In this document: piece by piece, positions 1 through 8,336 of the stretch
Position numbering within the stretch: position 1 is the first letter of the stretch
Layout of the letters: each line of letters opens with the position of its first letter
NCBI RefSeq assembly: GCF_000720135.1
Contig: NZ_JOIU01000011.1
Span: forward strand, 1-64,000
Reading direction: 5' to 3'
Length of the DNA: 64,000 nt
Source of the DNA: Streptomyces sp. NRRL S-1022
GTDB taxonomy: Bacteria; Actinomycetota; Actinomycetes; Streptomycetales; Streptomycetaceae
Made by a program: the position numbers and the translations under genes
The notes under the pieces: generated by a model
What the model was told of the DNA's origin: nothing
Seen by the model: only the letters and a program-made list of their open reading frames with translations
Database searches by the model: none

Positions 1-2
1 CC

Positions 3-71
3 GTGCAAGCCGTCGCCGCCCTGCTGTCCCACCAGCAGACCGCCGACCTGGCCCCGGCACGAACAATGTGA
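3..71 (+). CDS. C-terminal tail of an unidentified protein (partial)
   Basis: Frame 3 is open from the window edge and ends in TGA at 69-71, giving a tail that reads VQAVAALLSHQQTADLAPAR plus two residues. The third-position G/C pattern looks coding. It is too short to assign a family; the rest of the gene lies outside the window. It stops about 60 bases before the IS-like terminus at 131. Confidence 0.3.
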   Translation: MQAVAALLSHQQTADLAPARTM

Positions 72-300
72 AACGCCAGGTCCCACCGAGGCACACGACG
101 CCTCACCGCCTACCGTGCACGAGCTCGTTAGGGCATGTCTCTTTGGTTGGCGGGGAGGCGATACGAACTACAGGCGAGATGGGTGAATCGGCGACGCTGG
201 CGAGCCTTTCGGTGCGCCCTGCCAGGCCGCGCAGTGCTGGAGGCAGAGATCCAGCGGTCGGCAGTATCCACGGAGACAATGGGGGTATAGCGTCGCGATC

Positions 301-792
301 ATGAAACCGTTAAGCGGCAGCATCACCGACCAGGCGCCGGCTGATCCGGCTGCCCCAGACGACATGTTGGCCAGCCAGCCCATCGGCTATTGGGCTGGCC
401 TCGTCCACGAGACTGTGACGCGGCGTCTGCGTGACGCCATGGCCAGGATCGATGTCACCCAGCCGCAGTACTGGGTACTCAACCGAGTTACTGGCGGCCC
501 CACGGCACCCAGTCGTGAAGAGGTGGTCACCCAGCTGACCCCCCTTGCGGACGGACAGCAAGAGATCCCTCGGGTCATCGACCAGTTGCTCCACCGCGGC
601 TGGCTAAGTATCGACGCCGGACAGAACCTGCACCTCACTGATGCAGGCGAAGCTGCCAGAATCCGGCTGCGCGGGCTGGCTACGGAGCTGCGCACGGAGA
701 TCCACAAGGGCATCAGCAACCAGGAGTACGTGGCCGCACTCAAGGTGCTGCGCACGATGATTGCCAACATCGAGGAAGACGGCTCCTCCTAG
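301..792 (+). CDS. MarR family winged-helix transcriptional regulator
   Basis: A protein of 163 residues, the usual MarR length. The N-terminal helix region (IGYWAGLVHETVTRRLRDAM) is followed by a winged-helix core with PQYWVLNRV at about 56-64 and a recognition/wing segment ending in LTDAGEAARIRL, the typical MarR wing-to-helix transition. MarR dimers bind short palindromes and are usually released by a small ligand or oxidation. ATG at 301 is the start used; the region upstream has no clear ribosome site. The stop codon abuts the downstream end of the transposase gene, so the gene may be IS cargo or a host gene hit by the IS. Confidence 0.75.
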   Translation: MKPLSGSITDQAPADPAAPDDMLASQPIGYWAGLVHETVTRRLRDAMARIDVTQPQYWVLNRVTGGPTAPSREEVVTQLTPLADGQQEIPRVIDQLLHRGWLSIDAGQNLHLTDAGEAARIRLRGLATELRTEIHKGISNQEYVAALKVLRTMIANIEEDGSS

Positions 793-811
793 CTACTTCG
801 TTGTGGCTTCG

Positions 812-1669
812 TCAGGTGCGGGTCCACATCAGAATGGCGGCGAGGTGGAGGGCGGCCTGGTAAGCAATGGCGAGTTTGTCCGTCCGCATGGCGAGGCCGC
901 GCCACTGCTTTAGCCGGGCGATACACCGCTCGACGGCATTGCGCTCCTTGTATGTCTCCGCATCCAAGGCGGGTGGGCGGCCTCCTGCGCGACCTCGCCG
1001 CAGTCGATGGCCGATCTGGTCGGCGGGCTGCGGGATGACCGCACGGATGCCGCGTCGACGGAGGTGCCCACGAATCGCGCGGGCAGAGTAAGCGCGATCC
1101 GCAAGGACGACAGCAGGGCGGGTTCTTGGCCTGACGAGTCCGCTCCGCGGGACCCATCCCGGCCATGACCGCCTCGAAGGCCGGCGTGTCACGGGCCTGC
1201 CCCGCGGTGACGTGGATGGACAGAGGCCGTGCCCGGCTGTCACTGGCCAGGTGGACCTTCGCGCTCAATCCGCCGCGGGAACGTCCGAGTGCGTGGTCCT
1301 CGGGCTCGGACCGGCCAGGCGCCCCCTTTTTCTGGCTCCGGCAGAGTGCTGGTGAGCCCGGCAGACGGTGGAGTCCACCGAGATGGTCCAGCCCACGTCG
1401 TCACCGGCATCCGCTGCTGCAAGGACCGCCGTCAGGACTCGTGCCCATGTGCCGTCCATGGCCCATCTGATCAGGCGTTTGTGCGCGGTTTGAAAGGGTC
1501 CGAGCTCTATTGGCAGGTCGCGCCAGGGTGAGCAGGTGCGATACTTCCACGCGATGGCTTCCAAGGTCCGGCGGTGGTCGGCCCACCGTCGTCCACGGAC
1601 CGGATCGGCCGGCATCAGCGGCTCGATCCGGTCCCACATCGCATCAGTGATCACCAACCGGACAGACAC
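812..1669 (-). pseudogene. IS5-family transposase, split by two frameshifts
   Basis: The first part starts at 1669 (MSVRLVITDAMWDRIEPLMP) and includes the first catalytic Asp in WTISVDSTVCRAHQH. The reading frame then moves at a C5T5 run (1322-1331; A5G5 on the coding strand) into KVHLASDSRARPLSIHVTAG. It returns near 1160 to the original frame, which carries the second Asp (VVLADRAYSARAIRG) and the catalytic Glu (YKERNAVERCIARLKQWRG). The first shift lies on a slippery run and could be programmed, as in the IS427 group of IS5. The second has no slippery run and is probably inactivating. Confidence 0.8.
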
Positions 1670-1706
1670 ATCCGATCAACTGATCAACCCACCAAGAAGA
1701 CACGCT

Positions 1707-1806
1707 CTAGCGGGCGAGGGCAACGGTGATGGGTGTGTTGGAGCACTGGCCGAGCTGGTCGGCCAGTGCGTCGCGCTCGGTGGTGTCGATGCTCTGAGGT
1801 GCAGTA
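1707..1806 (-). pseudogene. C-terminal fragment of an unknown gene ending at the IS boundary
   Basis: The minus strand reads APQSIDTTERDALADQLGQC followed by SNTPITVALAR and then TAG at 1709-1707. This is a clean tail with coding-like composition. The TAG stop is made from the flanking TA plus the first G of the IS end, so the insertion either created or coincides with the stop. No family is recognised and the upstream part is not visible in the same frame. Confidence 0.35.
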
Positions 1807-1907
1807 GCCCACTGCGCAGTTCTACCGACGCAGCCGGCCCTGGTTTCCGCCAGGGGCCGTTTTCAGCCTGATCTCCACAGCGCCCTGCCACCGCGGAGAT
1901 TTCGATT

Positions 1908-2570
1908 TCAGTCGGGGTGAACGAGACGACTTTCGTAGGCGAAGACCACAGCCTGTACGCGGTCGCGCAGTTCGAGCTTCTGCAGGATTCGTCCCAGGTG
2001 GGACTTCACGGTCGCCTCCGCGAGGTACAGCGTGGCCGCGATCTCCGCGTTGGACAGGCCGCGGGCCACCTGGACGAGTACCTGGCGCTCGCGGGTGGTG
2101 AGCAGACGCAGCCGTTCCTCCCGCCGGTCGCTGCCGCCGCCGGGGATGTGGGCGGAGAAGTTTTCCAGCAGGCGGCGGGTGATGCGGGGCGAGACCGCCG
2201 CGTCGCCCGCGGCGACGTTGCGGATGGCGGTGAGCAGTTCCTCGGGCCGGACGTTCTTCAGCAGGAAGCCCGATGCGCCGGCCTTGAGCCCGGCGAACGC
2301 GTATTCGTCGAGGTCGAAGGTGGTGAGGATGAGGACTCTGCTCTGAGGCGAGACCCGGATGATCCGCCGGGTCGCCTCGATTCCGTCCGTCCCGGGCATG
2401 CGGACGTCCATGAGGACGACATCGGGACGCAGTTGTCGGGCGAGCCGGATGGCTTCGTCACCGTCCGCGGCGCCGCCGACCGGTTTCATGTCCGGCTGGG
2501 CGTCGAGGACCGTGGTGAAGGCCATGCGCAGCAGCGCCTCGTCGTCGGCGAGCAGGACGCGGATCGTCAT
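1908..2570 (-). CDS. NarL/LuxR family response regulator
   Basis: A full-length regulator of 220 residues. The receiver domain has the acidic pocket (LLADDEALL) and phospho-acceptor D55 in [10 protein letters not shown], with the conserved Lys in ASGFLLKN. The C-terminal LuxR-type helix-turn-helix is [20 protein letters not shown] followed by [20 protein letters not shown]. It overlaps the kinase gene by 4 bases (ATGA type), so the two are translationally coupled and the upstream histidine kinase is its partner. Likely targets are the ABC transporter genes that normally adjoin this type of pair, which are decayed here. Confidence 0.92.
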   Translation of the reverse strand: MTIRVLLADDEALLRMAFTTVLDAQPDMKPVGGAADGDEAIRLARQLRPDVVLMDVRMPGTDGIEATRRIIRVSPQSRVLILTTFDLDEYAFAGLKAGASGFLLKNVRPEELLTAIRNVAAGDAAVSPRITRRLLENFSAHIPGGGSDRREERLRLLTTRERQVLVQVARGLSNAEIAATLYLAEATVKSHLGRILQKLELRDRVQAVVFAYESRLVHPD

Positions 2571-3736
2571 ACGGCCACGTCCGCTCCACTGCTGAGGTCG
2601 AGGCGGGTGCAGACGTGCCAGCCGCCGTTCGGGAGCGGTCCGGCCTGGAGTGCCCCGCCATAGGCGGCCGCTCGCTCACGCATGCCGCGGATACCGTGTC
2701 CGGACGGGGCGTCGGGGTGTCCTCGGTAGGGGCCGTCGTCCATGACGTCGACCGTGATGGTTTCGGCCTGGCAACTGATCCTCACCTGTGCTTGGGTGCC
2801 GCGAGGCGTGTGTTTGAGCGTGTTGGTCAAGGCTTCCTGCACCAAGCGGTAGACCGTCAGCTGCGCGGTGACGGGAACGGTGGTGTGGTCGCCCCGGACT
2901 TCCAGGCGCGTTGGCATTCCGGCGGCGCGCATCTGGTCCGCGAGGTCCTCCAACTGGGCCATGCCAGGCAGGGGGTGACGCTCCGCGTCCGGTTCGTCCG
3001 CCCGCAGGATACCCAGGGCACGCCGCATGTCGGTCAGAGCCTGTCGGCCCGTCTCGGAGATTTGGAGTAGTACGGCGGAGGCCTTGTCGGCCGACTGTGC
3101 GTAGGGAGCGGAGTCGGCCAGGGCAACCATGACGGACAGGTTGTGGGTGACTATGTCGTGCATCTCACGGGTGATTCGTCCCCTCTCCTCGGCCACCGCC
3201 AGCCGCGCCTGCTGGTCCCATTCGTGTTCGAGATATGCTGCCCGCTCTTTGAGTGCGCGCGTGTTCGCTCCGAGCAAGGCAGCAGCGGCGGCCAGCGCGT
3301 TCAGCACGACGGCGGAGGACAAGAAACGGCCCTCAGCCGCCCAGCGCTGGCAGGCCAGCAGTATGCCGCCCTCCATGACGAGGCAAGCCACCACCAGGTA
3401 GTGCCGGGTCGAGTGCGCGACCACCGTGTAGAGGGCCACCAGCAAAGTGACCGCCGCAGGCAGTTGGTAGCCCACCAGCCACTGGGCCAACGCCGCTGCG
3501 GCCACGGCACAGAACACCCCCCAGGGAGCCCGGCGCCGCCAGATCAGGGGCAGCAGGAGCCCGGCGCTGACCGTCACCGCCACTGGTTCTCCGGCCACCA
3601 CAGGCAGCGTCGCCATGGACAGGAGGGCCACCAGAAGGAAATCCCAGGCAAAGGGCGGAACCCGGGTACCGGCGCTCAGCACGGCCTTTACTGCTCGCGC
3701 GGACAGCAGCGTGTCGGCGAACCGTTGAAGTGTCAT
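2567..3736 (-). CDS. Two-component sensor histidine kinase (HisKA_3 type)
   Basis: 389 residues starting at ATG 3736 with GGGGAGG just upstream. An in-frame extension to 3871 reads into an ABC-transporter relic and is rejected. Five to six hydrophobic helices occupy about residues 25-150, followed by the dimerisation box [15 protein letters not shown] with the phospho-acceptor His, then the HATPase_c N-box [11 protein letters not shown] and the G-box [11 protein letters not shown]. This is the Streptomyces family of membrane kinases that pair with NarL regulators; the ligand is unknown. It forms an operon with the response regulator. Confidence 0.92.
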   Translation of the reverse strand: MTLQRFADTLLSARAVKAVLSAGTRVPPFAWDFLLVALLSMATLPVVAGEPVAVTVSAGLLLPLIWRRRAPWGVFCAVAAAALAQWLVGYQLPAAVTLLVALYTVVAHSTRHYLVVACLVMEGGILLACQRWAAEGRFLSSAVVLNALAAAAALLGANTRALKERAAYLEHEWDQQARLAVAEERGRITREMHDIVTHNLSVMVALADSAPYAQSADKASAVLLQISETGRQALTDMRRALGILRADEPDAERHPLPGMAQLEDLADQMRAAGMPTRLEVRGDHTTVPVTAQLTVYRLVQEALTNTLKHTPRGTQAQVRISCQAETITVDVMDDGPYRGHPDAPSGHGIRGMRERAAAYGGALQAGPLPNGGWHVCTRLDLSSGADVAV

Positions 3737-3741
3737 CGGTC

Positions 3742-4076
3742 TTGACCTCCCCGACCCGGCTGCGCGGGATCCCTGTCGTCGCCGCCATCGCCTGCAGATG
3801 GTAGAAGGCGGACCGGCCGGTATGCACTGACCGGGCCTCCAGCGTGGCCCCGGCCTCGTGCAGCGGCGCACGATGTGCGGCGTAGGGCTTGCCGTTTACG
3901 GTGACCCGGCCCGATGTGGGCGGCGTCCAGGCCGAGGTTCATCCGCATCGTGGTGGACTTGCCGGCGCCGTTCGGCCCGAGGAACCCGGTCACGACGCCA
4001 GGGCGCAGGAGAAGGCGAGATCCGAGACAGCCGTCTTCTCCCCGTCGCGTTTGGTGAGTGCTCTAGCTGTGATCAC
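3742..4076 (-). pseudogene. ABC transporter ATP-binding protein, decayed N-terminal half
   Basis: Reading from a GTG at 4076 gives VITARALTKRDGEKTAVSDL. A frameshift leads into VTGFLGPNGAGKSTTMRM with an intact Walker A, and another leads to GATLEARSVHTGRSAFYHLQ and then AMAATTGIPRSRVGEV, where homology ends at the kinase gene. The Q-loop, signature motif and Walker B are absent. The usual neighbour order for this kinase/regulator family includes an ABC ATPase and permease, so the two-component system has lost its transporter here. Confidence 0.8.
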
Positions 4077-4549
4077 GCTTTTGTCTCCTCAGGGCTGACG
4101 GTTGCGACGGTGCACAACGCTAGGTCGCCGATTTCTCGCCCACATGAGCCCATCGTCTGAACAAGCCCCTCTGGGACTGCCACCTCAGAAGGAGTCGCGG
4201 TACCTACCCCAGTGGCAAAGATGGCCGCTGGCCTGCGCTCACGCTCCGCCGCGTCGGTGGCCCGGGCGCCGCCCAGGCGCCCCCGTCCGCCCGGAATTCA
4301 GCCCTCAGTCGTAGATAGAGCTCCCCGACGGGGTACGGCTCTGCCGCCGAAACCGCAGGTCGTGACCCGTTACAGGGCATCCGGCGTAAGGAGTGCGCCG
4401 CCGTCGGCATGGCCTCCGAACGACCGACCGAGAGCTGATGTGCCGGTCTCGTCCCACGATCTAGCTTCGGCATTCGACGGGTGGAGCAGCTGACGGACCG
4501 CTGTCGATGGTGTCTCCCGTCCTGTTCCGAAGAGTTTGAAGGAGAGATC
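4077..4549. other. Intergenic region, no gene recognised
   Basis: About 470 bases between the decayed ABC gene and the secreted peptidase-like gene. Open frames here lack start context and family resemblance. It should hold the promoter of the downstream lipoprotein gene; GAAGGAGAG at 4539-4547 is that gene's ribosome site. Confidence 0.5.
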
Positions 4550-6088
4550 ATGCTGCGAGTACGCAGAAGAGCCGCGGCCGCCGCCGCGGCGGCCCTGGCG
4601 AGCACGTCCCTGATCACCTCGTGCACGCCCCAGAACGAAAGTGCCGCGGGGGACGACGGGCCGGCCAGGTTCGAGCACCAGGAGATCGCCTGGCACAGCT
4701 GTAAGAACGGACCGAAGGACCCCGAGGGCGCGGAGCTGGACAAGGCCGGAGCCCAGTGCGCCGAGATCACCGTGCCGCTGGACTACCAGCACCCCGACGG
4801 CCGGACCATCAAGGTCGCCATATCGCGGCTGCGGGCCACAAACACCGCCCACCGGCACGGCACACTGCTCTACAACCCCGGAGGCCCTGGCGTGCCCGTC
4901 AGGTACCTCGCCCTCCAGCTGCGGCATGCCGCACCCGTGCTGGCCACCAACTACGACGTGATCGGAATGGACCCCCGGTTCGTCGGACGCAGCACGCCCC
5001 TCAACTGCCACTGGCCGACCGTCAGCATCGGCTCCGCCGGACCCGACCGCGGCACATTCGAGAAGACCGTGAAGCTGGCCAAGGACCTGGCGTCCCGCTG
5101 CGACAGCCACCGATCCGTCCTGCCCCACGCCTCGACACGCAACACCGCCCGCGACATTGACGTGATCCGTGCCGCCCTCGGCGAGAAAAAGATCAGCTAC
5201 CTCGGCTCCTCCTACGGCACATACCTCGGACAGGTCTACACACAGCTCTTCCCGAACCGTGTCGACCGGGTGGTGCTCGACAGCGCCCTGAACGCCGACG
5301 ACTACGGACCGGACCTGACGAGCACCCTCGGCCCGCCCGTCACCCGAGTACTACAGGCCTGGGCGGCCTGGGCGGCTCGCCACGACCGCACCTACCACCT
5401 CGGCTCCACCGCCACCGAGGTCATGAACGCCATCAACGAACTCAACAAGATTGTCAACCTCGCCCCGATCCAGGTCGGCAGCCACACGGTCAACAGCCAG
5501 AACCTGCCCCAGCTCCTGTGGAACGCCACCGCGGGGGACAGCGACGAGGCGTACGCCAGCTACTCCGCGGACGTCCGTGTCCTGGTGAGCGCATCTCACG
5601 GCCACAAAGTCATCCCCACCCAAACCCTGGACCAGGTCCTGACCGACCTGACCGCCCCGGACACGGACGGAACATTTGCCGTCCAGACCGCAATCCAGTG
5701 CGCCGACCGAGCAGCCACCTCCCGCAACCCGGAAACCTACTACCGCAACATCCAGGCACACCGCGCCGACGATCCCATCTTCGGACCCCTCACCCGAACC
5801 GTGACACCCTGCGCCTTCTGGTCGGTCACCCCCGCGGAGCCTCCCACCGAAGTCCACAACGACGTGCCCCTTCTGATGGTGGGAGCCACCGGGGACCCGG
5901 CGACCACCTACCAGGGCCAACTGGCGGCACACCATGACCTGAAGAACTCCCGCCTGGTCACCCTGCGCGGCGCCTTCCACCACACCGTCTACGCCGGTCT
6001 CTTCGCCCCGAAGAACCGCTGTATCGACGAGGCAGTCAACTACTACCTGAAGACCGGAGGCCTGCCACCCAGTGACACCAATTGCTGA
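4550..6088 (+). CDS. Secreted alpha/beta-hydrolase lipoprotein, tripeptidyl-aminopeptidase-like
   Basis: 512 residues from ATG 4550, with AAGGAGAG 5-10 bases upstream. An Ala-rich signal peptide ends in a lipobox (LITSC), so it is probably a surface lipoprotein. The fold matches the Streptomyces Tap/SlpD/SlpE family, with NPGGPG oxyanion loop, nucleophile S221 in YLGSSYGTYLG, the acid in VGATGDPATTY and His near 477-478 in GAFHHTVYAG. The family removes N-terminal tripeptides or related peptides outside the cell. The oxyanion loop reads GGPGVPV rather than the usual GGPGGSG, which may alter activity. Single gene with no operon partner. Confidence 0.88.
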   Translation: MLRVRRRAAAAAAAALASTSLITSCTPQNESAAGDDGPARFEHQEIAWHSCKNGPKDPEGAELDKAGAQCAEITVPLDYQHPDGRTIKVAISRLRATNTAHRHGTLLYNPGGPGVPVRYLALQLRHAAPVLATNYDVIGMDPRFVGRSTPLNCHWPTVSIGSAGPDRGTFEKTVKLAKDLASRCDSHRSVLPHASTRNTARDIDVIRAALGEKKISYLGSSYGTYLGQVYTQLFPNRVDRVVLDSALNADDYGPDLTSTLGPPVTRVLQAWAAWAARHDRTYHLGSTATEVMNAINELNKIVNLAPIQVGSHTVNSQNLPQLLWNATAGDSDEAYASYSADVRVLVSASHGHKVIPTQTLDQVLTDLTAPDTDGTFAVQTAIQCADRAATSRNPETYYRNIQAHRADDPIFGPLTRTVTPCAFWSVTPAEPPTEVHNDVPLLMVGATGDPATTYQGQLAAHHDLKNSRLVTLRGAFHHTVYAGLFAPKNRCIDEAVNYYLKTGGLPPSDTNC

Positions 6089-6305
6089 AGCGTGCTGCAG
6101 AACGTCCCGCTCCGACTCCAGGGCCGGCCCCAACGCCTTACCGCCCAGGCGAGCGAAAGGCTGAGCCACGGGTGAAGACCACCACCGAGGTGCTGATCAC
6201 CAGGCCCAGCGACCACTCCGGCAGGGGCGCGCCCGCATTCGCCGGTAACGGGATGGAAGGCGATATTGACCGGCGCGGTCGAACGCCTGTCGGTACGGTC
6301 AGCCC

Positions 6306-6509
6306 ATGGAAGAGCTGCCCGAGAGCGTGGACCGCCACATCCTGGACCATCGGATCGTTCTGGCGCTCAAGGCGATAATGGACGCGTTTGGCTGCACGCT
6401 CCACGAAGCGATCGACATCTTCGGGGTCCGGTACGAGGAGCTCCGCTGCGACCGGCCGGACGACTTCCAGGTGAGCCGCGAGGAGTACGGACGCAACGTC
6501 TACACCTGA
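6306..6509 (+). CDS. Small conserved actinobacterial protein of unknown function
   Basis: 67 residues, acidic, without signal peptide or membrane segment. It reads MEELPESVDRHILDHRIVLA at the start and then KAIMDAFGCTLHEAIDIFG. Several charged and aromatic positions (GVRYEELRCDRPDDF) look like a compact helical protein, and the composition is clearly coding. It stands alone between the peptidase-like gene and a decayed NTF2-like gene. The function is not known to me. Confidence 0.65.
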   Translation: MEELPESVDRHILDHRIVLALKAIMDAFGCTLHEAIDIFGVRYEELRCDRPDDFQVSREEYGRNVYT

Positions 6510-6557
6510 CCTGAGGTCTTCCCGCCGGCACGGTCGCCGGGCCGCAAAGCGGTGTTG

Positions 6558-6740
6558 TCAGGCGGGTGATGCATCCGCGACGGGGAGCCGTTCCGTTCCG
6601 CCGCCGAAGGGAAGGAAGGCAGTGCGGCTGGCGAGTAACCAGACGCCGTCGATCTTCCGGAAGACGTCTTCGTAGTGGCCGACGTTCGCCGGGAGCCTGG
6701 GCTCGATCATTCCACCCGAGTAACCATCGACCCGGTATGT
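6558..6740 (-). pseudogene. SnoaL/NTF2-like protein, C-terminal fragment
   Basis: The segment RVDGYSGGMIEPRLPANVGH followed by YEDVFRKIDGVWLLASRTAF matches the end of small SnoaL-like/nuclear-transport-factor-2 fold proteins, where a final strand pair of the form Y-x-D-x-F-x-K-x-D-G-x-W is typical. The upstream part of the frame (Cys/Val-rich, to 6833) does not resemble the family, so the gene lacks its N-terminal two thirds. Confidence 0.55.
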
Positions 6741-6971
6741 CGTCGGATATGAGACCGCCCGCGCTGTCGCCTCGGTCCCGACGATGACCACGACACAGCC
6801 ACACACCCGCCCCGAAACCGCACGACCGCACACTCACGCGACACTCAGCGCTCAGACAGGACGGGCCGTCACGCGCACTCGGCGGCCTCATACGGTGCCA
6901 TGCATGTGGGAGTCGCGCTTGACCTAACCGTGCTCGGCACGCCGGCGGGCTGAACTTCGCTGCGCCTCAGC

Positions 6972-7301
6972 TCATCCTGTTAGAGCCTGGCCGGAGTCGG
7001 CCGCGAACAGGTCATAAGTCTCGGTGATCTGCAGCAGCCGCGCGGGCTGGGACTGCAACCCGGTGACGGCCAGGCGGCCGCCCTCGGCGTGCAGGCGCCG
7101 GCGCAGCATCACCAGGAGGTTCAGCCCGCTGGAGTCCATGAAGGAGACCCCTGACAGGTCCAGGCACAGCGGCTTGTCGCCCAAGGGGATGATGGCCGCA
7201 GCCCGCGCCAGCTGGGGACAGGACTGCAGGTCCATTTCCCCTCTCACGGTGATCAGGGTGCAGTCGGGGTGCTGCTGTGTCAGCACGGTGAAATCGCTCA
7301 T
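6972..7301 (-). CDS. STAS-domain anti-sigma factor antagonist
   Basis: 109 residues, a single STAS domain of typical length. The central motif LCLDLSGVSFMDSSGLNLLV contains the Asp-Ser-Ser-Gly signature whose Ser is phosphorylated by the cognate anti-sigma kinase. Ribosome site GGAAGGGGC lies just upstream of the ATG at 7301. Such proteins release SigB/SigF-type sigma factors or act in related phospho-switches. No anti-sigma kinase gene is adjacent, so its partner is elsewhere. Confidence 0.9.
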   Translation of the reverse strand: MSDFTVLTQQHPDCTLITVRGEMDLQSCPQLARAAAIIPLGDKPLCLDLSGVSFMDSSGLNLLVMLRRRLHAEGGRLAVTGLQSQPARLLQITETYDLFAADSGQALTG

Positions 7302-7449
7302 GGTTCGCCCCTTCCGGGGTCGAGCCCATCACGCCCTTCACGGGGAGGGCGTCAAGCACGCGACATGGGGCCGCGTACAGCCGAGCAAGACAACCCGCAC
7401 CGCGCCCCGGTCACCGGCACGGTGACCTTGAAGGGCGGCGCGGGGCCCC

Positions 7450-7870
7450 TCACCAGACCAGGCTGGTTCGTCTCTGCAGCGTCGCACGGACAGCTCGGCA
7501 TCCACCAGTCCCGTTCGGTGTGCTGCCGGGCAGGCTGCCGGTGACCACGATGGGGAGCTTGCCGTCGTACATGCGGAAGCCGTCGTGCGCCTCACCTTGC
7601 CGATGCCGGCGGGTCAGCTCGGCCAGCTGCGCGATGACGGTGTTCGGGTTGCGCGAGCCGACGCGGTTGAAGACGAGCGGCAGCAGCCGGCCGCTCACGG
7701 CCGTCGACGTCCTTCATCTTCCGCTGGCCAGACCGCATGAACTTGTCGATCTTCGCGGCTAGGACCTGCGCGGACTCGAAGCAGTTGTCGATCTCCACGA
7801 ACAGCAGCGGCACCCTGTCCTCGGGCGCGGTGATGACGATGTCCGCCTGGGCGCCGCCCCTACCGGGGTT
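7450..7870 (-). pseudogene. Replication-relaxation family protein, broken C-terminal part
   Basis: The minus strand reads GGAQADIVITAPEDRVPLLF then VEIDNCFESAQVLAAKIDKF. After a frameshift near 7700 it continues LVFNRVGSRNPNTVIAQLAE and LTRRHRQGEAHDGFRMYDGK. These are features of plasmid-borne replication-relaxation proteins. The N-terminal winged-helix part is absent: upstream there is only a WhiB tail. It is a relic of an integrated plasmid or conjugative element. Confidence 0.6.
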
Positions 7871-8030
7871 TGGACCACGTGCCCGTCGCGGGCGGCGCCA
7901 CCTCGGTCAATGAGCCGCTCTTTCAGCCCGGTCAGCCGACCAAGCGCGGCGTGCATGCTCGGAACGGGCCGCTTCGAGCAGGCTGCGCCAGGACGTCACG
8001 GTAGGCCGCCGGCGCAGCAGGGCACGGCGT
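7493..8030. repeat. Longer copy of a duplicated WhiB-tail/replication-relaxation segment
   Basis: Bases 7493-7553 and 7832-8030 recur at 31204-31467 with only a few mismatches. The 278 bases between the two blocks here are missing from the other copy. Identity ends at 8030, where this copy runs into an NTPase fragment while the other continues into a whole WhiB gene. This copy therefore keeps the longer downstream half, and the other keeps the intact WhiB. Confidence 0.85.
7907..8030 (-). pseudogene. WhiB C-terminal tail, fused downstream of an NTPase fragment
   Basis: This stretch encodes RRALLRRRPTVTSWRSLLEA and ARSEHARRAWSADRAE, then a stop at 7907-7909. It is the same C-terminus as the intact WhiB at 31344-31661. 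The Cys cluster is missing: upstream of 8030 the sequence changes abruptly to a P-loop NTPase frame. It is a recombination junction and not a functional gene. Confidence 0.75.
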
Positions 8031-8336
8031 ACCGCGCTCCAAGGCCCGCTGGGCCACCGTCAGCGCTAGGGCACTCTTTCCGACCCCGGCCAGCCCGGCC
8101 ACCAGCACGGCTCTCGGCCCACCGGGCTCCAGGATCCCGAGCAGTTCTCCGACCAGTTGGTCCCGGCCCACCAGCACGTCCGGCGCGTCGGGCAGTGCCT
8201 TCAGCGCGGTGATCGGCGGAGCGGGGAAGGACTGGTACGCGTTCCCCGCGAAGAACTGAGCGCTGCCGCCCCGGTCGGCCTTGATCGACACGTCCCATTG
8301 CGTTGCAGGCCGCTTGCCCCGCCGGTCGGCAGTCAC
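8031..8336 (-). pseudogene. NB-ARC/STAND NTPase, N-terminal fragment
   Basis: A GTG at 8336 begins a frame containing VLVGRDQLVGELLGILEPGG and then VLVAGLAGVGKSALALTVAQ, a clear Walker A of the NB-ARC/TPR family of actinobacterial signalling proteins. The protein breaks at 8031, before Walker B, and continues into the WhiB-tail repeat. The start overlaps the stop of the upstream membrane-protein gene (TAGTG), which points to a former two-gene operon. Confidence 0.7.

Larger units (their letters stand above)
131..1707 (-). mobile_element. IS5-type element, possibly carrying a MarR passenger gene
   Basis: Two 20-base ends face inward: GGGCATGTCTCTTTGGTTGG at 131-150 and, read on the minus strand, GAGCGTGTCTTCTTGGTGGG at 1707-1688. 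They match at 15 of 20 positions and each is flanked outside by TA (129-130 and 1708-1709), as expected for IS5-group elements that insert at YTAR and duplicate TA. Between them lie a MarR regulator and an IS5-family transposase. The size, 1577 bp, is large for this group because of the MarR gene. The left end may instead belong to a second, lost IS copy, in which case the transposase end lies near 790. Confidence 0.45.
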
